A DNA stretch of 64,000 nucleotides from Trileptium ribeirensis (taxonomy: Eukaryota > Nematoda > Enoplea > Enoplida > Thoracostomopsidae). The stretch is taken from the NCBI GenBank assembly GCA_030248225.1, contig JASANE010025076.1:1-64000 (forward strand), in the 5' to 3' direction. Positions 18,901-28,675 of the stretch are shown here, one piece after another (the stretch's first letter is position 1; the number at the start of each line of letters is the position of its first letter). The position numbers and the translations under genes were made by a program. The notes beneath the pieces were generated by a model. The model was not told where the DNA came from, ran no database searches, and worked only from the letters and a program-made list of their open reading frames with translations.

Positions 18901-19963
18901 GTCCTGGTTCTCCGCAGCGATAACAGGTAATCTGCGGCATCGGCAAACACGGTGGCGCGGCGGGTGAGCCAGGCACAAACGGCGGCGCGAGAGCGTTAAG
19001 CTGGCGCGTGTTCTCGACCCTCTTATCAATCACATCCAGCAACCGACTTATAGTGTCACTATTGTTATTATTTGCTTTACGATGCTCCTCCATCATATTT
19101 TGAAGTTGTGTGATCAGGCCTTCACCTCCTTCCTCAAGCAGAGAATTTACAGTCTTAGCCCGAGGCTTACTAGCGGCGGGTGCGTCTGGTTCGGGGCATG
19201 CAGCGCTAGCGTCTTCGTATCGCTTAGCAACACCCACGGTATCCCGAAAAGTCTCACACTCGTGGATCTGGTTAAGGACCTGCCTACGCACCTCGGGGCG
19301 TAAACCTCTTTGGAAAAACATGCGAAGCATGGTGTCCCGCTGCTCGTCTTCCATGTCGGGAAAAGCGCGATCACACAACTTCTGCAACTCTAAGCCGTAC
19401 ATTGCTACTGGCTCATTAGCTCCTTGTTGTCGTGTGCACAGTCCCGATAATGACTTCTCAGGACGGCGAGATGACGAAAATAAGAAGCGTAAATTGGCCA
19501 CTAATCCTAGAAAACTTTGGCGTTTTCCCGGTGGAAGGCCCTCAAAGGCCTCCCTTGCCGGTCCACGCAAGAGAGCTGGAACGCAAATTAATTTTCGACG
19601 ATCGTCCCAACCATTGGCGTTGGCGAGACGATTATACATTCGAACCCAGTCCTCGAAGTCTTGGCCTCCTGGTTTCCCATCAAAAGTAGGCATGTCTCTT
19701 AGTGGGATCATAGGAGGACCAGCTGGTTGGGTGGTCAAATGATGAAGAATAGCGTTAGCAGTATTTGTATCCAGTCCAGGTGATTCAGAGGTTTCTCCTC
19801 GACGCGATTGTCCAGGTGGTCGGGGTGGGGGAGTGAGCGGTCGCTCACTGGTGCCAGCGGCCCGTCGCGGCCTGGCACGTAAGTCGTCTTCCATAGGTCC
19901 ATCAGTCCAGCCAAGAAAATCGTCGGTTCCCAAGTCTCCGTTATGGTTAACGTTAGGGTCCAT
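12875..19963 (-). CDS. gag: Gag-linker-Env ORF of retroelement A (2362 codons)
   Basis: The frame starts at an ATG (19963) and runs uninterrupted to 12875; the last 16 or so codons come from the MITE, so the native part ends near 12922. Residues about 85-250 match the retrotransposon Gag capsid domain (MPTFDGKPGG, LLRGPAREAFEGL). A CCHC zinc knuckle lies at 347-360 (CYRCGEPGHVMREC). Residues about 385-530 are Gly/Pro/Asn/Arg-rich, like an RNA-binding tail. Residues about 580-1450 are acidic and low-complexity. A folded-looking, unrecognised Cys-containing segment follows (about 1450-1700), then an acidic Ser-rich stretch, then an envelope from about 1819. No protease lies within this ORF; it is downstream in pol. 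How envelope is released is unknown; an internal splice acceptor next to its ATG is possible. Confidence 0.87.
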   Translation of the reverse strand: MDPNVNHNGDLGTDDFLGWTDGPMEDDLRARPRRAAGTSERPLTPPPRPPGQSRRGETSESPGLDTNTANAILHHLTTQPAGPPMIPLRDMPTFDGKPGGQDFEDWVRMYNRLANANGWDDRRKLICVPALLRGPAREAFEGLPPGKRQSFLGLVANLRFLFSSSRRPEKSLSGLCTRQQGANEPVAMYGLELQKLCDRAFPDMEDEQRDTMLRMFFQRGLRPEVRRQVLNQIHECETFRDTVGVAKRYEDASAACPEPDAPAASKPRAKTVNSLLEEGGEGLITQLQNMMEEHRKANNNNSDTISRLLDVIDKRVENTRQLNALAPPFVPGSPAAPPCLPMPQITCYRCGEPGHVMRECPYNVRYPPAAVNGAPRNVEPAAAYASGAVRREPGPPGPRNGVGAYPRNDNYNVGRGGPPPQFRRPENGNGYRNNSGWNNPPNAGMRPSGPNQAGPQYGRPPPGFANNTRGNDSYNNRPAPAYGYQRAQSERPPPNRGMGPQQLQPGRFYSRDDNNRNSGAVPRRRYQLNCSASQGSGNREPSPATTHRLEVLSRELGMIQGKLGHSEPTGRVNAIATTDEPLYDDDGYLINRHDDLDDFETMEGLVERHLNVITSTSWADAARLPRSRELVQGMDSPGLMELCPRDLDDEQYKIELVNTVYSQENTKHKKEGYVGEGLSMLCVDAPSAGVDPLVYMSASEVDGEQRGERSTSQSNCPAMRGSGMNARTLTAMEDSDGSMEICEEMEDGCVQNYRLRDVKGSVDFKTGTPQGITSRGNSGTPSSLEMTAEIVDEDDVVVFDEPLLLFSSSVAGHPCVESVDVDDSGREADDVDMAQEELNLFGSPCEAPMEFLEVGGRPGMREARLDDDGTSLRPPSPSSVLNYRSYDVVCGPDRRAGRPLCDDENCVSYECIDLPKLGRACSLSELLEDDNGSDVDVIECYFEPAKYATDGLEVTFPTSLARGSTVIGSFLDADRGRPCHPYPSGGSDGFAADCADEAGMIVGAESIARGLPRYGDVDGRVANKDCPLHCEASVAPTVVEARNDVTCNELSFFNESCREVSVKDSAECVELVEVVEVKESDELLSERSGSAASDANYLSEAKICNLLQGTLQERDNGENETENELKYGVTAAPDGPDDRYNECSESEMDEERMLDDEEFWANWVDPNADWYRREPSPDAREWHSEGVWEVRRENNNELPRAPSDDGIDLSLRASQLSICSEEGDGAAGGNDMGESSDSGSIATESVHEISSDPLVENVRGDPIEGTPSMRPGNLGDSTDTLADVSSDILGPVEEAPSMPSGNSGNPKETGTTTEESVEGRPCMSPGNSEESVSVISEDSDVCMGPENLLNFTRDANNERVHRLDEQLLDMSGLCLPDNMPIELGRVRALTDEERNRILGTDTLFTMSTDHTETATYQFPRIGLTDDARDEPAEGLIPINFRASEINADFGQPLALQPQALFYRRVTVVMEQLNNLSRLFELRFEVSTRPALQRDAAMLSSILGMASPIGHCMTGIYLGPVTLASLESFIELVGQCVNGHTLQQVIEREFEVELDRDPVCRRCHECHTRDSWDIGLSCYFYGQRGRWTYDGTLSTACASILPDGYVAPHWPFYVGIQSARMQKTFREANLELHDLLCEANYLIEFIYQNQDTRGVPVNSFVDQVISNMEFDDETHKLARLVLLSARLRLLRRPDIAALLETEGDTSVGLKIGRDRLISELCLFPDDDTDCSVPNLDEQLNTALAAYLDSSDEESEDDSTSDSAQQESTTESSDTEMSDGETENDTTEQTANIKTMREPSRNGVRPSSPSLSNGLGHPSGMWRVCTILLLLWLSALSSTRATLSPFSDSISRLGAFVNRQVGVVIEPQGLVVTSDQTTHLPVVLQLSLRDWERKSDPYVSKFCPPYEANGSCRADCCRKVNCTEYPQLHETLSALERELDDAYHGVLDTNYYSLLVHSFCVANEQLCDLTHKREKRFASLIAAAAGAVSGFLGLGMAFSNGVHINNVRQQVTVLEKFMRETNDVSFRNTKAIRQLTRANEDIYAFLHHSMQEVVSMIEQVRCADQKEIAHVHHQLIDHILRANMRSSVQAIMESMLNGELSPAVIDVVMLRRLFSMDPRISKTILMREPSLAYQFGRVMPVSVDLTAFRFGFILQLPLPMRNDVRPYFRIYNTGWNAPATLTQLRLPLPQYAARLGHIRFESLNLGACKQRPGIAFCEPHALITDHSTNCLEWIIAGEHAPETIKHTCSNHSLIGPLANDTSVHTTIQGVLIRTNEPEVILTNRRQLAHVTMGKAIKVPPNGVLWFPHGNYTQLVIGSIVLTSMLKPEKITIKFGPNITIDRLSGTKQCRFHRIMSAKSGHFCL
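12922..14509 (-). CDS. env: Envelope-like fusion glycoprotein ectodomain within the gag-env ORF
   Basis: An internal Met at 14509 begins a signal peptide (MWRVCTILLLLWLSALSSTRA). The ectodomain has paired Cys (SCRADCCRKVNC), a furin-type site KREKR at about 14045, then a Gly/Ala-rich hydrophobic segment starting FASLIAAAAGAV, typical of a class I fusion peptide, then a heptad-like region and N-glycosylation sequons in the C-terminal half. A membrane span with short basic tail is found just beyond the MITE and the TGA, at the start of the pol ORF. I cannot assign it to a specific virus family; it lacks the usual baculovirus F/errantivirus fusion-peptide pattern. The minus strand reads CTTCAG two bases before the ATG, a candidate 3' splice site for a separate env mRNA. 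This copy is interrupted. Confidence 0.75.
14860..15620 (-). other. Unrecognised globular segment between Gag linker and Env
   Basis: Residues about 1450-1700 of the 2362-codon ORF differ from the acidic linker on either side: many Leu/Ile/Phe, few charged runs, and a Cys cluster CRRCHECHTRDSWDIGLSC that could bind metal. It then gives way to another acidic Ser-rich stretch (SSDEESEDDSTSDS) before the envelope signal peptide. I do not recognise the family. It could be a matrix-like or accessory protein. Confidence 0.5.
15970..16190 (-). repeat. Three in-frame peptide repeats in the Gag-Env linker
   Basis: Three imperfect copies, about 29-31 codons apart, share a core of the form (I/V)EGxPSMxPGNxG: EGTPSMRPGNLG, EEAPSMPSGNSG and EGRPCMSPGNSE. 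They show that the linker has expanded by tandem duplication while staying in frame. Function unknown. Confidence 0.7.
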
Positions 19964-22900
19964 CGTTACAGTCGAGATTACCCAGCTGCGACAGAAATAT
20001 ACGTGTAGATTAAATCAACCACAAGCCAGATGCTAACTTGCAATGACTGTCGGGCAGAGGCACCGGCTTCGACACCCAGAAGTAATATTATCAAATTTCG
20101 TAACACTACAATTCGGTACGATCCGAACTTTCGTAACAGGCCGGGGCAACTTATCAAAACCGTCAATGTCAATTATTCACGATAAAGGAAAACCCAACGA
20201 TCTTAACACCGCACTAAGTAACTAAGCAGGAAATCACGATCAATAATAACAACTGTAATCGAACAGGTCAATGTCCACAACGGCAACTCTTAGAGCAATG
20301 AGTTATAAAACGACCGATCGTTACAAATACTAACTATTCAAATACGAATAAACCGTAGCAAGCCAAAGTAACAAGTAAAATGTTAGGAAATACAGAAGCA
20401 AAACAACTACCAAAAATATAAAATAATTTACAATGTCCGTTTGACAATGTCCAAGTATCTTCCGATCCAGGCGTCCGTTTGACCAAGGCGTTCCTGCACA
20501 CGTCCGACTCGATTGGAATAGCGTGAACGTCCGAATACCCTGCGGTAGCAACAATAAACCAGTCCTCCGTAGCACTTGGTAATCACCACGGCTGCAATAA
20601 GCGTACGACAGTGATCGCTGAAACGGCGAATTGTGGGGTCGACGATAGTATCGTAGCGGCTAATTCCGAATGCCTCCAACGATCGTCTGACAGTATGCGC
20701 ACGTCGAAAAGTCCCGGAAACTCGATACACAGTAAGTCAATAGCCGACAAATAACGTACTTGTTCCTCGATAGAGCAGGACCAGAACGGTTCGGTTGGCG
20801 TGGTGCGGCAAATATTAGCAGTAATAGACCGAATCCAGCCAGGAGAATCAATAAGTCGAGGCGAAATATTAGCGCAAATAAATATGACGAAAAGCAGGTG
20901 AATATATCACTGGTACTTGATTAGCCAAATAAGTAATTAAGTAGAATAGGCGCAATTAATTAATGAACAATCCTGAAAAAGTGCCCATCACCACGTGCGT
21001 GTTAAACTGGTTCACACCGTGCCGCCGCAAGGGCAGTGTCCAAAAGTAACAGTCGCTACCATAGCCACGAGTTACAGGGGTTACGTACATAAGGGCACAA
21101 AATATAGCAAAGCATACACATACATTAGAGCACCATCACACAGACACAATCAAAAAGAAGGTTACACGACAGTGCTGTAACCCAGGCTGCGAGAGGTCCC
21201 TACTGAATGTTAAACCTGAACGAGGATCATATACAATCCTCGGGGTTGCATTGAACAGCCACTGCTGGCGAGATCGGTAGAACATTGCAAAGATCGCACG
21301 CTCGGGGCGTATGGATTGGACGAAAATTTAAACTCGTATCGAGGGGAGAAAACAAAATTTTAAACGCCTCACGGCGTGGCCCCCAACGATGTAATAACGG
21401 TGACGCAGCTGCATGGCGCAACTTCCTAACACCATGCCCATACGACCCCGGCTATCATAACCTCAAGGGCGGACCCTAAGTTTTGAATTTTAACCACTTT
21501 TCTTGGTCAGACCCAAGAAGTTACGGAGCTTAGCAGGCCGCAGGCGCGCTTCACGGGGTGTGTTCGGACCCCGCCCGATTGGTTGCGCACGTGTCTAGTA
21601 TTCTGGTATGATTGCTGAGGTCCCCCAGGGAGGTTGACACCGAAACCTGCTCACAGGTCATAATGTCAAACCGATATTCCCTGTCCTAATCTAAAGGAAG
21701 TTGCTTAGTCTAGCGTGACCTACAGTAAAATGCGTGATAATTTAGTTTTGCCGAGTAAATTTTGGGTTTCACTTAGTTTATCCTTAGCCGAACACTTTGT
21801 TCGTTGTAGCCATATGGCCCCCACAGGGTTCCGACATGCCCTGAAAGGTTAACGTCGGATTATCTACTTGGTATCCTGATAGTCTATTTATCCGTTTTGG
21901 GGATAACAGTTTTCCGAATAAATTTTGTCTCTAGTTGCGAATATTAATTTTACGAGCGAATCCGATTGCCAAATTGTGAGGAACACTCTCGCTACAATTC
22001 TGCAATTTCCAAGTACAAATACTGGTGGCGAACTGCACGTGTCAGGGCTTGGAATATTTCCCTCGTCAAGCCGTGACACGCAGAGTTGGCCCTGTCCGTC
22101 GGACGCCTTTATTACGCCTAAATATAAATAACAATGGACACTAGGTGATTTCCAACGTTTTATTTCAAGTCATATACTGTACAAATCAGATACAAAAGTT
22201 TGGAGCATTATGCAAACAGAAACCGTGAAACAGTCGTACGCGCCCATTCCCTTGTCCGCGTCCAGTCGGGGAGCGAGGCGGTGCGAGCGAATATGTTCCC
22301 GGAAAAATACCGGACCAAAATCTATACCCGAGACGCTCAACTAAGTCCGCTGTAACTCGGGCGGGGTGTTCTGGCGTGCTTCGAAGTTCGCTCTAGATCA
22401 CGCGGGGCCTTTCATACACGTAGAGGACCGTGCGGAAAAATGGTAGCTCGCCTCCTTTACATTATAACTTTAGTCGAATGAGAGCATGAGTCGGGGCACG
22501 CGGAAAGGCATGGACCTACGACAAAAGTTAGGCATAGTTGCATGAATAAAACCATCTAATATACACGTTACAACACGGCGAAAAATCAACGATTACTTAT
22601 GGTACAAACAGTCGGGTACTGCTAATCGTCAAACCACTAGCGCGGTGCCTATGCGGGCGTCCAATAACATAAACCTTGTCCGGTGTGCCGTCTGATTCCA
22701 GTAGATCCTAATTCGCAGACCTACCGAGTTTCTCCCAGCGTCTTGTCCTTAGGACAGGTTGTGCATTAATTTACAATAACCTCGTCCTGGTGTCTCCGGT
22801 AGCCCAAAACGAGGATTGCGATTTTGCCTCCTGTCCTAACACGTCGTGCTCGGCCGACCGGGGGTCAATGTGGTTGAGTTTGGTGGGGGAGTATTAAGTG

Positions 22901-25183
22901 AGCTGCGTTATACTCGCATAGGACTCCGTTTTGATCGCTTATGAGGATTATCTCTATAGTAGATTTCTTTAGCTATCAGAACAGACGCCTGCACGAGCCG
23001 TCGTCGCGTCAGATAACACCCTAGGCGACCAATGTCGCTGGTCTAACCGTTCTAGAGTTGGGTATCAGGCCTACGCTATAGTCTCGGTCACGTTGGCACT
23101 CTCGGCTGCGTTTTGTATCAAAGTCTGAGGTACGGGACGCTCTGGAAATTAGTTCCCCGTCTCGGCAATTTCCGGGGGAATCCTAGGTGGGGCGGTTAGG
23201 CCTGCCGATTTGTTTCTGTGGCTTGGCCGGGCAAGGAGGCTCGAGGATCCCACTGTGGACGCGTCTACGTCCTTCCTTTGGTTGTTGTTTCTTTGGTTTC
23301 TTTCTTTTCCCTCTTTCGTTGTTTTGTTTCTTTTGTTTTCTGTGTTGCCATTGTCTTTGCCGTCCTCTCTCTATCGAGCTCATCCTATTGCCTTAAAACA
23401 CTGTACACATCGAAATTGTACAGTGTCTCGACTGCACTATCGAAATTGTGCAGTCGAGTTATCACTAAAATTTTAACGAAATTTCTCAGAACTCGATAGT
23501 CGAGTGGATAAAACAGAAATACCTGCAGCGGACTTGAATCCTCCGTGCAGGATCGAAACTCAATAAGGGAAAATGAAAAGGAGAGAGGCAGAGACATCGA
23601 AAAATCAAGCAAGGGTATACATAGTACATAGCCTAACGGGCAAACCGAGCTAAAAACAAAAAAACCTTAAACTCAGCGATCAAGTCGCTCCAAGACGAAA
23701 AAGGGGTTTTGCACTTACTCGGGTTGGGGACAAAACGATTCGCGAAAGGTCGCGATTTTATCTTTATTAAAATGGAAGTATTGTGATCTCATTTTGAACA
23801 TTGCACACCCTATCGTGCCGATCCGTTCATTTTCAAATAGGAGGTGATTTCCTACATGTCACCGTGAAGCTTAACCACGTGTTCTTGTCACAATGAGACA
23901 TGATGACTTGCTAGCCTGGTCGAGGCAGTTTCACCGTAGGCCTTTTTAAAGAAGGGTCTTTTACCAGTACTTGGTCGGGAGTGTCACGGGGCTGACGGGG
24001 GCTCGGGCGTTTGGAACTAACAGCGACACCAGTTTCGAATGACTTTTAGTGGCCGGCACAACGCCTAATAGCACAAGTCTGTGATAAAAGCAAGACGCAA
24101 GATTTTAAACGATGGATAAGCGTTACTCCTTGCGGAGCGAAAAAACCTTAAGCTCAAGCTGAAATTCCTAGAATTTGGTTAGTCTTTTGAATTCCCCAAA
24201 TTTTCTTTACTCGTCCTGATAAATGAAATTTTGGGGCTTTCCAAAGCCCGACGGAGGCTAATCCTCCGTCCCTAACTGCAACGTCAGTTCGAGCTTAAGC
24301 AGCGGCATGAGCATCGAACGGTCTATTAAACTGTAATTTTGTAAACCAGAAACGCAAACACGTAAGCCTGTCCCTATAAATCATCGGGGAAATTTTAGCG
24401 TGGTCGGCTCAGGAACAATTCAACTACCCTAACTCAAGAGCAACGTATCCTGTAAAACATGGACGAGAGGTGTCCATCATCGGTTTGTCTTACCTATGAC
24501 CACGGGGAATCAGAACTACGTCGACTTTTGTGTTCACAACCTGATACCCTCCGTGCAATCACCCAACAGGCCCGAAACAGAACTCGACTCGAGGAGGTTT
24601 GTCAAAGAACATGTAAAAGTGCATTCGGTTGACATGGGAAACTAAGACGTCCTCCGACGGGCGTCTGGTCAAGCTAGCGAAGGTAGAAACGTGCACCTAC
24701 AAATTAAATCTCAACAGTCTGTTACATCTCGATCTGGGGAAAATAAACCCCCATTCACTTTGTCCTCTTCCTGACTTACAACCTTCGATCCGGGACAGCG
24801 ATAGCTGGTCCCCTTCCGCGAGACGAAAGATGTCTACGCGGGTCCTCCGTCGGTCGCATTCCATTCCAAACGCCAGTCGAGAAAACAAAAACACGAAAGA
24901 GCAATAAAAGCTGCGAAACAATACAATAAATCCAAGCGTCGGAGCCGGTCAGTAAAGTCGACCGAACTCCGCGCTGTCGAAGTCGAACTGATTCCAAGAG
25001 ACGACGCGGTAGTCGTCGCTTCAAAATTTTCTGCTATGTTGGAGCATGGCGATTTTGTCGCCATCCAATCGGCGACGTGCTTTTGACGCCCACTTTTTCG
25101 AGGTCAAACCCGGGCGCCCAATCGAAAAATTCCCCGAATTTTATTTTTGACAGCTATCGTAAACCCTGGGTCCCCTTTAGAGA
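19964..25183 (-). other. 5.2 kb leader of retroelement A without a convincing gene
   Basis: Between the 5' LTR and the gag ATG lie about 5.2 kb, unusually long. Short open frames exist, including Leu-rich stretches at 20330-20575 and 20660-20851 on the minus strand, but these start at GTG or TTG and show no family. The region is GC-moderate and non-repetitive by eye, apart from a T-rich/TTC-rich run near 23270-23360 and a short palindromic block near 23400-23460. It could hold packaging, internal ribosome entry or promoter functions, or a decayed ORF. Confidence 0.5.
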
Positions 25184-25994
25184 GACTCGGCTTCAATAGA
25201 AATTGCCGACATCAAACTTGAACCCTCCGAATACTCGGAGGTCGACCATCTGCGAGTTTTCTCCCAAAATCCCCGATTTTACCCCATCTGTAGTCCCAAA
25301 TTCTTGTCAGAAACTTGTCGAAAACTCATTACTCAGATCTTTTAAACCTCTTACCTAACTTAGCTTGGTCGTTATCCCCCAAATGTCCCACGAAAGCTGT
25401 TAAATCACCCGTCAAATTTCAAAATTTTAAATCTTCTTTCCATATAAAATGCTTGGATTAAGCTGGAAACCTGTCCTTAGATTGGTCTGGTGGTCCTCAT
25501 CCATCAAATTTCCTCAGCTAACTCGCCGACTTAAAGCCAAATTTCTGCTATTTAGCGAGTTAGCTGCCTCATCCATCACTTAATTAAGCTTATTTGGAGG
25601 CCATCTGGGGCTAAATTTTACCGCCCTATCCATGGATAAACGTGCTAACATTGCACGTTTATATGTTGGCTTACAAGATAAAGCCAAACATTCCTAGCAT
25701 TCCAAGCTAATGGCTTTTCAAATATCCCGACAGGACGTCTTTAGACGTCCCGAAAGGGGGGAACCTAAGATGGGAATGAGTCGATTTCACGATCATGGGT
25801 GCAACCCATTCCTATATATCTTTTGACCTATCGGGGGTCCTATTCGGGAACTCTCAGGACCCACGAGAGGGCCCTAAACCTACCCCCATCATTCCTAGTC
25901 CTATGTGTCCAGTCCGTCCGTAAAACTCACGAATTTAAGAAAATTTTGTATGTCCTGTCCCCGTGTGTCCTGTTTTTTGTGTCGTCCTACGTAT

Positions 25995-26033
<39 letters not shown>

Positions 26034-28096
26034 TTTATCCATATATACATACACATACACATACACATACACTACTCATGAGCACACATTACACATGAGA
26101 CACACAGACGACCTGAGCGACAGAAAGGTCGCTCGAGTCCACACTAGAAACATGCAGAACCACAACAACAACAACAACAACAACAACAACAGCACAGCGA
26201 CAACGACAACAACAACAGCACACACACACACACATAGCGACAGCAGCGACGACAACCGACCAAAGAAGTCGGTTAAGGAGAGTGGAGAAAAAGAAAGGAC
26301 GAAAAGGAAGGGACACGGGAAGGGAGTCGGGACAGGGGGTTCCCGAGGGAATTTCGAGGGGCTGGGGTGAAATTCGGTCCCAGGACGAAGAACGGGGCCG
26401 AACGATACCAAACACGAGGGGGTTAGTCACAGTGGCGGGTCGGGACCCAATTTTGGGTTCCGACATGTATTAGCATACAGGGTTTCAGCGGGCTCTCCCG
26501 CTCTAACGGTTGGGCGGAGCGACGCCCGCCGGGCATCGTTGAACTCGCCTTGGAAAGGCGATTCAAACGAGGGGTGTTTTCCCTACCTTAACGGCAGCGG
26601 GTAGAGGGGCACTAAAATCACTACTGATAAAGAGAGTGTCGGTAGAAAGGGGGGCACGTTTTCGGCCGTCCCGGGTTAACGGGGCGACTGACGGAGACCC
26701 GCCGAGCATCTTTGAAGATGTCTCGACGTGACGAATGCAATGAGGGGCATTATGCCTACTTTTGAGTTGGGGTTAAATTTTCGGTCGGTCTGTACCCACT
26801 TGCAGTCGGTATGCCAAATTGGGGGGGCACCTTATCGGTCATAAAGGGCTAACGCGAAGTCGGACAAAGACCCGCCGGATATCGTTGTGCTCGCCAGGAG
26901 CAGACGAATAAAATGAGGGGTCGCATGAGCACATTTAGGGTCGGGGGTCAAATACGGAGTTGGTACAAAACAAGCGGAATTTTATGTTGAATTTCCGTGG
27001 TACGGTATAAAACAGGGAAATGAGTGATCTAGCGGCGGAATGACTGGTCGGATCGAGACCCGAGTGGCCTCGCCAGATGCCTAGATGGGTGGATTACTTG
27101 GAAACACTCGTACGTTCACTCACTGGTCCGATGGTAACCAGAAAACCCAGTTGTTAGCATGGTGATCAGGCAAATTTGGGCTTCAAAGGGTGCTATGAAA
27201 AGGAAGGCTTTGGTACGGTGGGGCGGAAAAATAGACACACCAAGTCACGAAGGTCACGCAATACACATATATATGCATAATTATATTTCCATATAAGCCT
27301 AGGTTATGCTCACTCGGAACCATGGTCTCCAGCCAAACCTAGCGTAAGTATTGGCTGTTAATTGAATGTTTACCCGTTTGTCCCTAGAATATCTCAAGAA
27401 ATCCTCCAGCAATTTGTGATGTCTCGGGCTCGTTCGAGAGCCCTGAAAATTCTCTACCAAAAGGTACTCGGGACATTTTCGGTAAATCTGGACCGTTGGA
27501 CGGTTACGGGCCGATAAACAGGCCCGAGGTCCGTTATTTCCGACTACTCGGAAACTACCGTAACCCATTTGTTTCAGCTTACTTTTGCGACCATTAGGCC
27601 ATAGTTCGCTTGAACCAGGTAAAGCTGATAGTCCTGATTTTGATCACTTTTGCGGTAAGCGCCTTCAATTGCCCAGTGGCCTCCTATTCCCGGACGGTAG
27701 GAAATTTGAAATCTCAATGGGGGAAAACAGGGGCTAGTGGTCGAGTTCCGTTCGGGTTGTCGGTCCTGGTTAGTTAAGCACTCTCCTACATTCCTCGTCT
27801 TTCTAAGTCGAATCAAATTATCGAAACCAGTTTCCTCTAGGCTCACTTGCACCTTATCCCATTATGCAACCTTAAAACATATCATCCAACGGCAAGTTAT
27901 ATCAATGACAGAAACATAACAATGATAAAAGGCATGTAGCAATGAACAACACAATTATCGACAACCATGGCACCCTGTTACCCACGAAAATTTCGGTCCT
28001 GTAAACCCTGTCTAGCTCGAATTGAGGCACGTTTAAGCAATTTTGACGCCGAAATCGTGTGAGAGACGCGTAACGGGCCGGAACGGGCCTGTTACA
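25184..28096 (-). repeat. Right LTR of retroelement A (its 5' LTR)
   Basis: Direct repeat of 1-2889. Differences include longer TA, CA and CAA runs (about 26000-26060 and 26163-26235) and scattered substitutions. Its outer end is at 28096, where the shared sequence (minus strand TGTAACAGG) stops and AT-rich host DNA begins. The inner boundary near 25184 is approximate because the partner copy is cut by the window start. A primer-binding site beginning TGG was not identified next to it. Confidence 0.92.
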
Positions 28097-28423
28097 CAAA
28101 AAGTTGTTTAGTCTCTTTGTCGCTGTTGGTTGTTTACTAGCATGCATTGGAGTTGATTATTGCAGCACAATTGAGAAAATAATATTACGATATTGCAATT
28201 ACGAATTAAAATAAAAAGTTGAAAACATTGGAAAAACGTAAAGTTTTTTATACACATTAAAACAACAACTGTAATATATATAATATTGAAACATATATTG
28301 ATACATAATTATGCAATGTATATACTTATATATAAGTGAATTGTGTATATGTATATGTGTATAGATATACGTACGTGTATGTTATTTTATACGTATGCAT
28401 TGTATATGTATGATGTATATCCT

Positions 28424-28675
28424 AGCTAGTCCAAACTTCGAAAATTATAGCCGGGGACCAGAGCATTGGGCCTGGCTCACCTTCCGGGCGGTGCCAAATT
28501 TTGCCGGGGCTATTTTTTTGCCGGACTGTGTTGCGTTTAGATGTTTATTTTTCTCAGCAGGGGGGCTTTGAGCGGGGGATATCCGAATCTTTGTCGGGGT
28601 GTAGGAACCGGGGGTATATAAGTGTTGCCGGGGGACAGCTAAAAATTCCGCCCCCACTTTGGACTAGCCAGATAT
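28424..28675. mobile_element. Small MITE-like element with GC-rich core
   Basis: The ends are inverted: CTAGTCCAAACTT near 28425 and ACTTTGGACTAGCC near 28660. The interior is GC-rich with runs such as GCCGGGG and CCCCCGGC that partly mirror each other, in sharp contrast to AT-rich flanks. A related end (CCCCTACACTTTGGACTGAGC) occurs alone at about 30035-30055. The family is not identified and no target duplication was resolved. Confidence 0.5.

Larger units (their letters stand above)
1..28096 (-). mobile_element. Retroelement A: giant Ty3/gypsy-type LTR retrotransposon with env and NADAR-SGNH ORFs
   Basis: Two near-identical direct repeats of about 2.9 kb (1-2889 and about 25184-28096) flank a 22 kb interior whose ORFs all read on the minus strand. 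In element orientation the order is LTR, 5.2 kb leader, gag, linker, env ectodomain, env-type anchor, protease, RT, RNase H, integrase, proline-rich extension, NADAR-SGNH, LTR. The order protease-RT-RNase H-integrase and the RT motifs place it in Ty3/gypsy. The window opens inside the left LTR, so the outer end and the target duplication cannot be read. LTRs differ by only a few tens of bases and microsatellite lengths, so insertion is fairly recent. The copy is defective: a MITE at 11855-12921, a TGA at 11822-11824 and a frameshift near 7490-7560. Confidence 0.93.

Noticed and set aside
20330..20851. Hydrophobic minus-strand frames upstream of gag A, resembling a signal peptide and a membrane protein
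   Set aside because: They start at GTG or TTG, lie in different frames, are short, and show no family; too weak to call a gene.
21480..21660. Possible 5S rRNA or tRNA-like sequence in the leader of retroelement A
   Set aside because: The phrase near 21510-21545 superficially resembles an RNA gene, but no box pattern or foldable arms could be confirmed.
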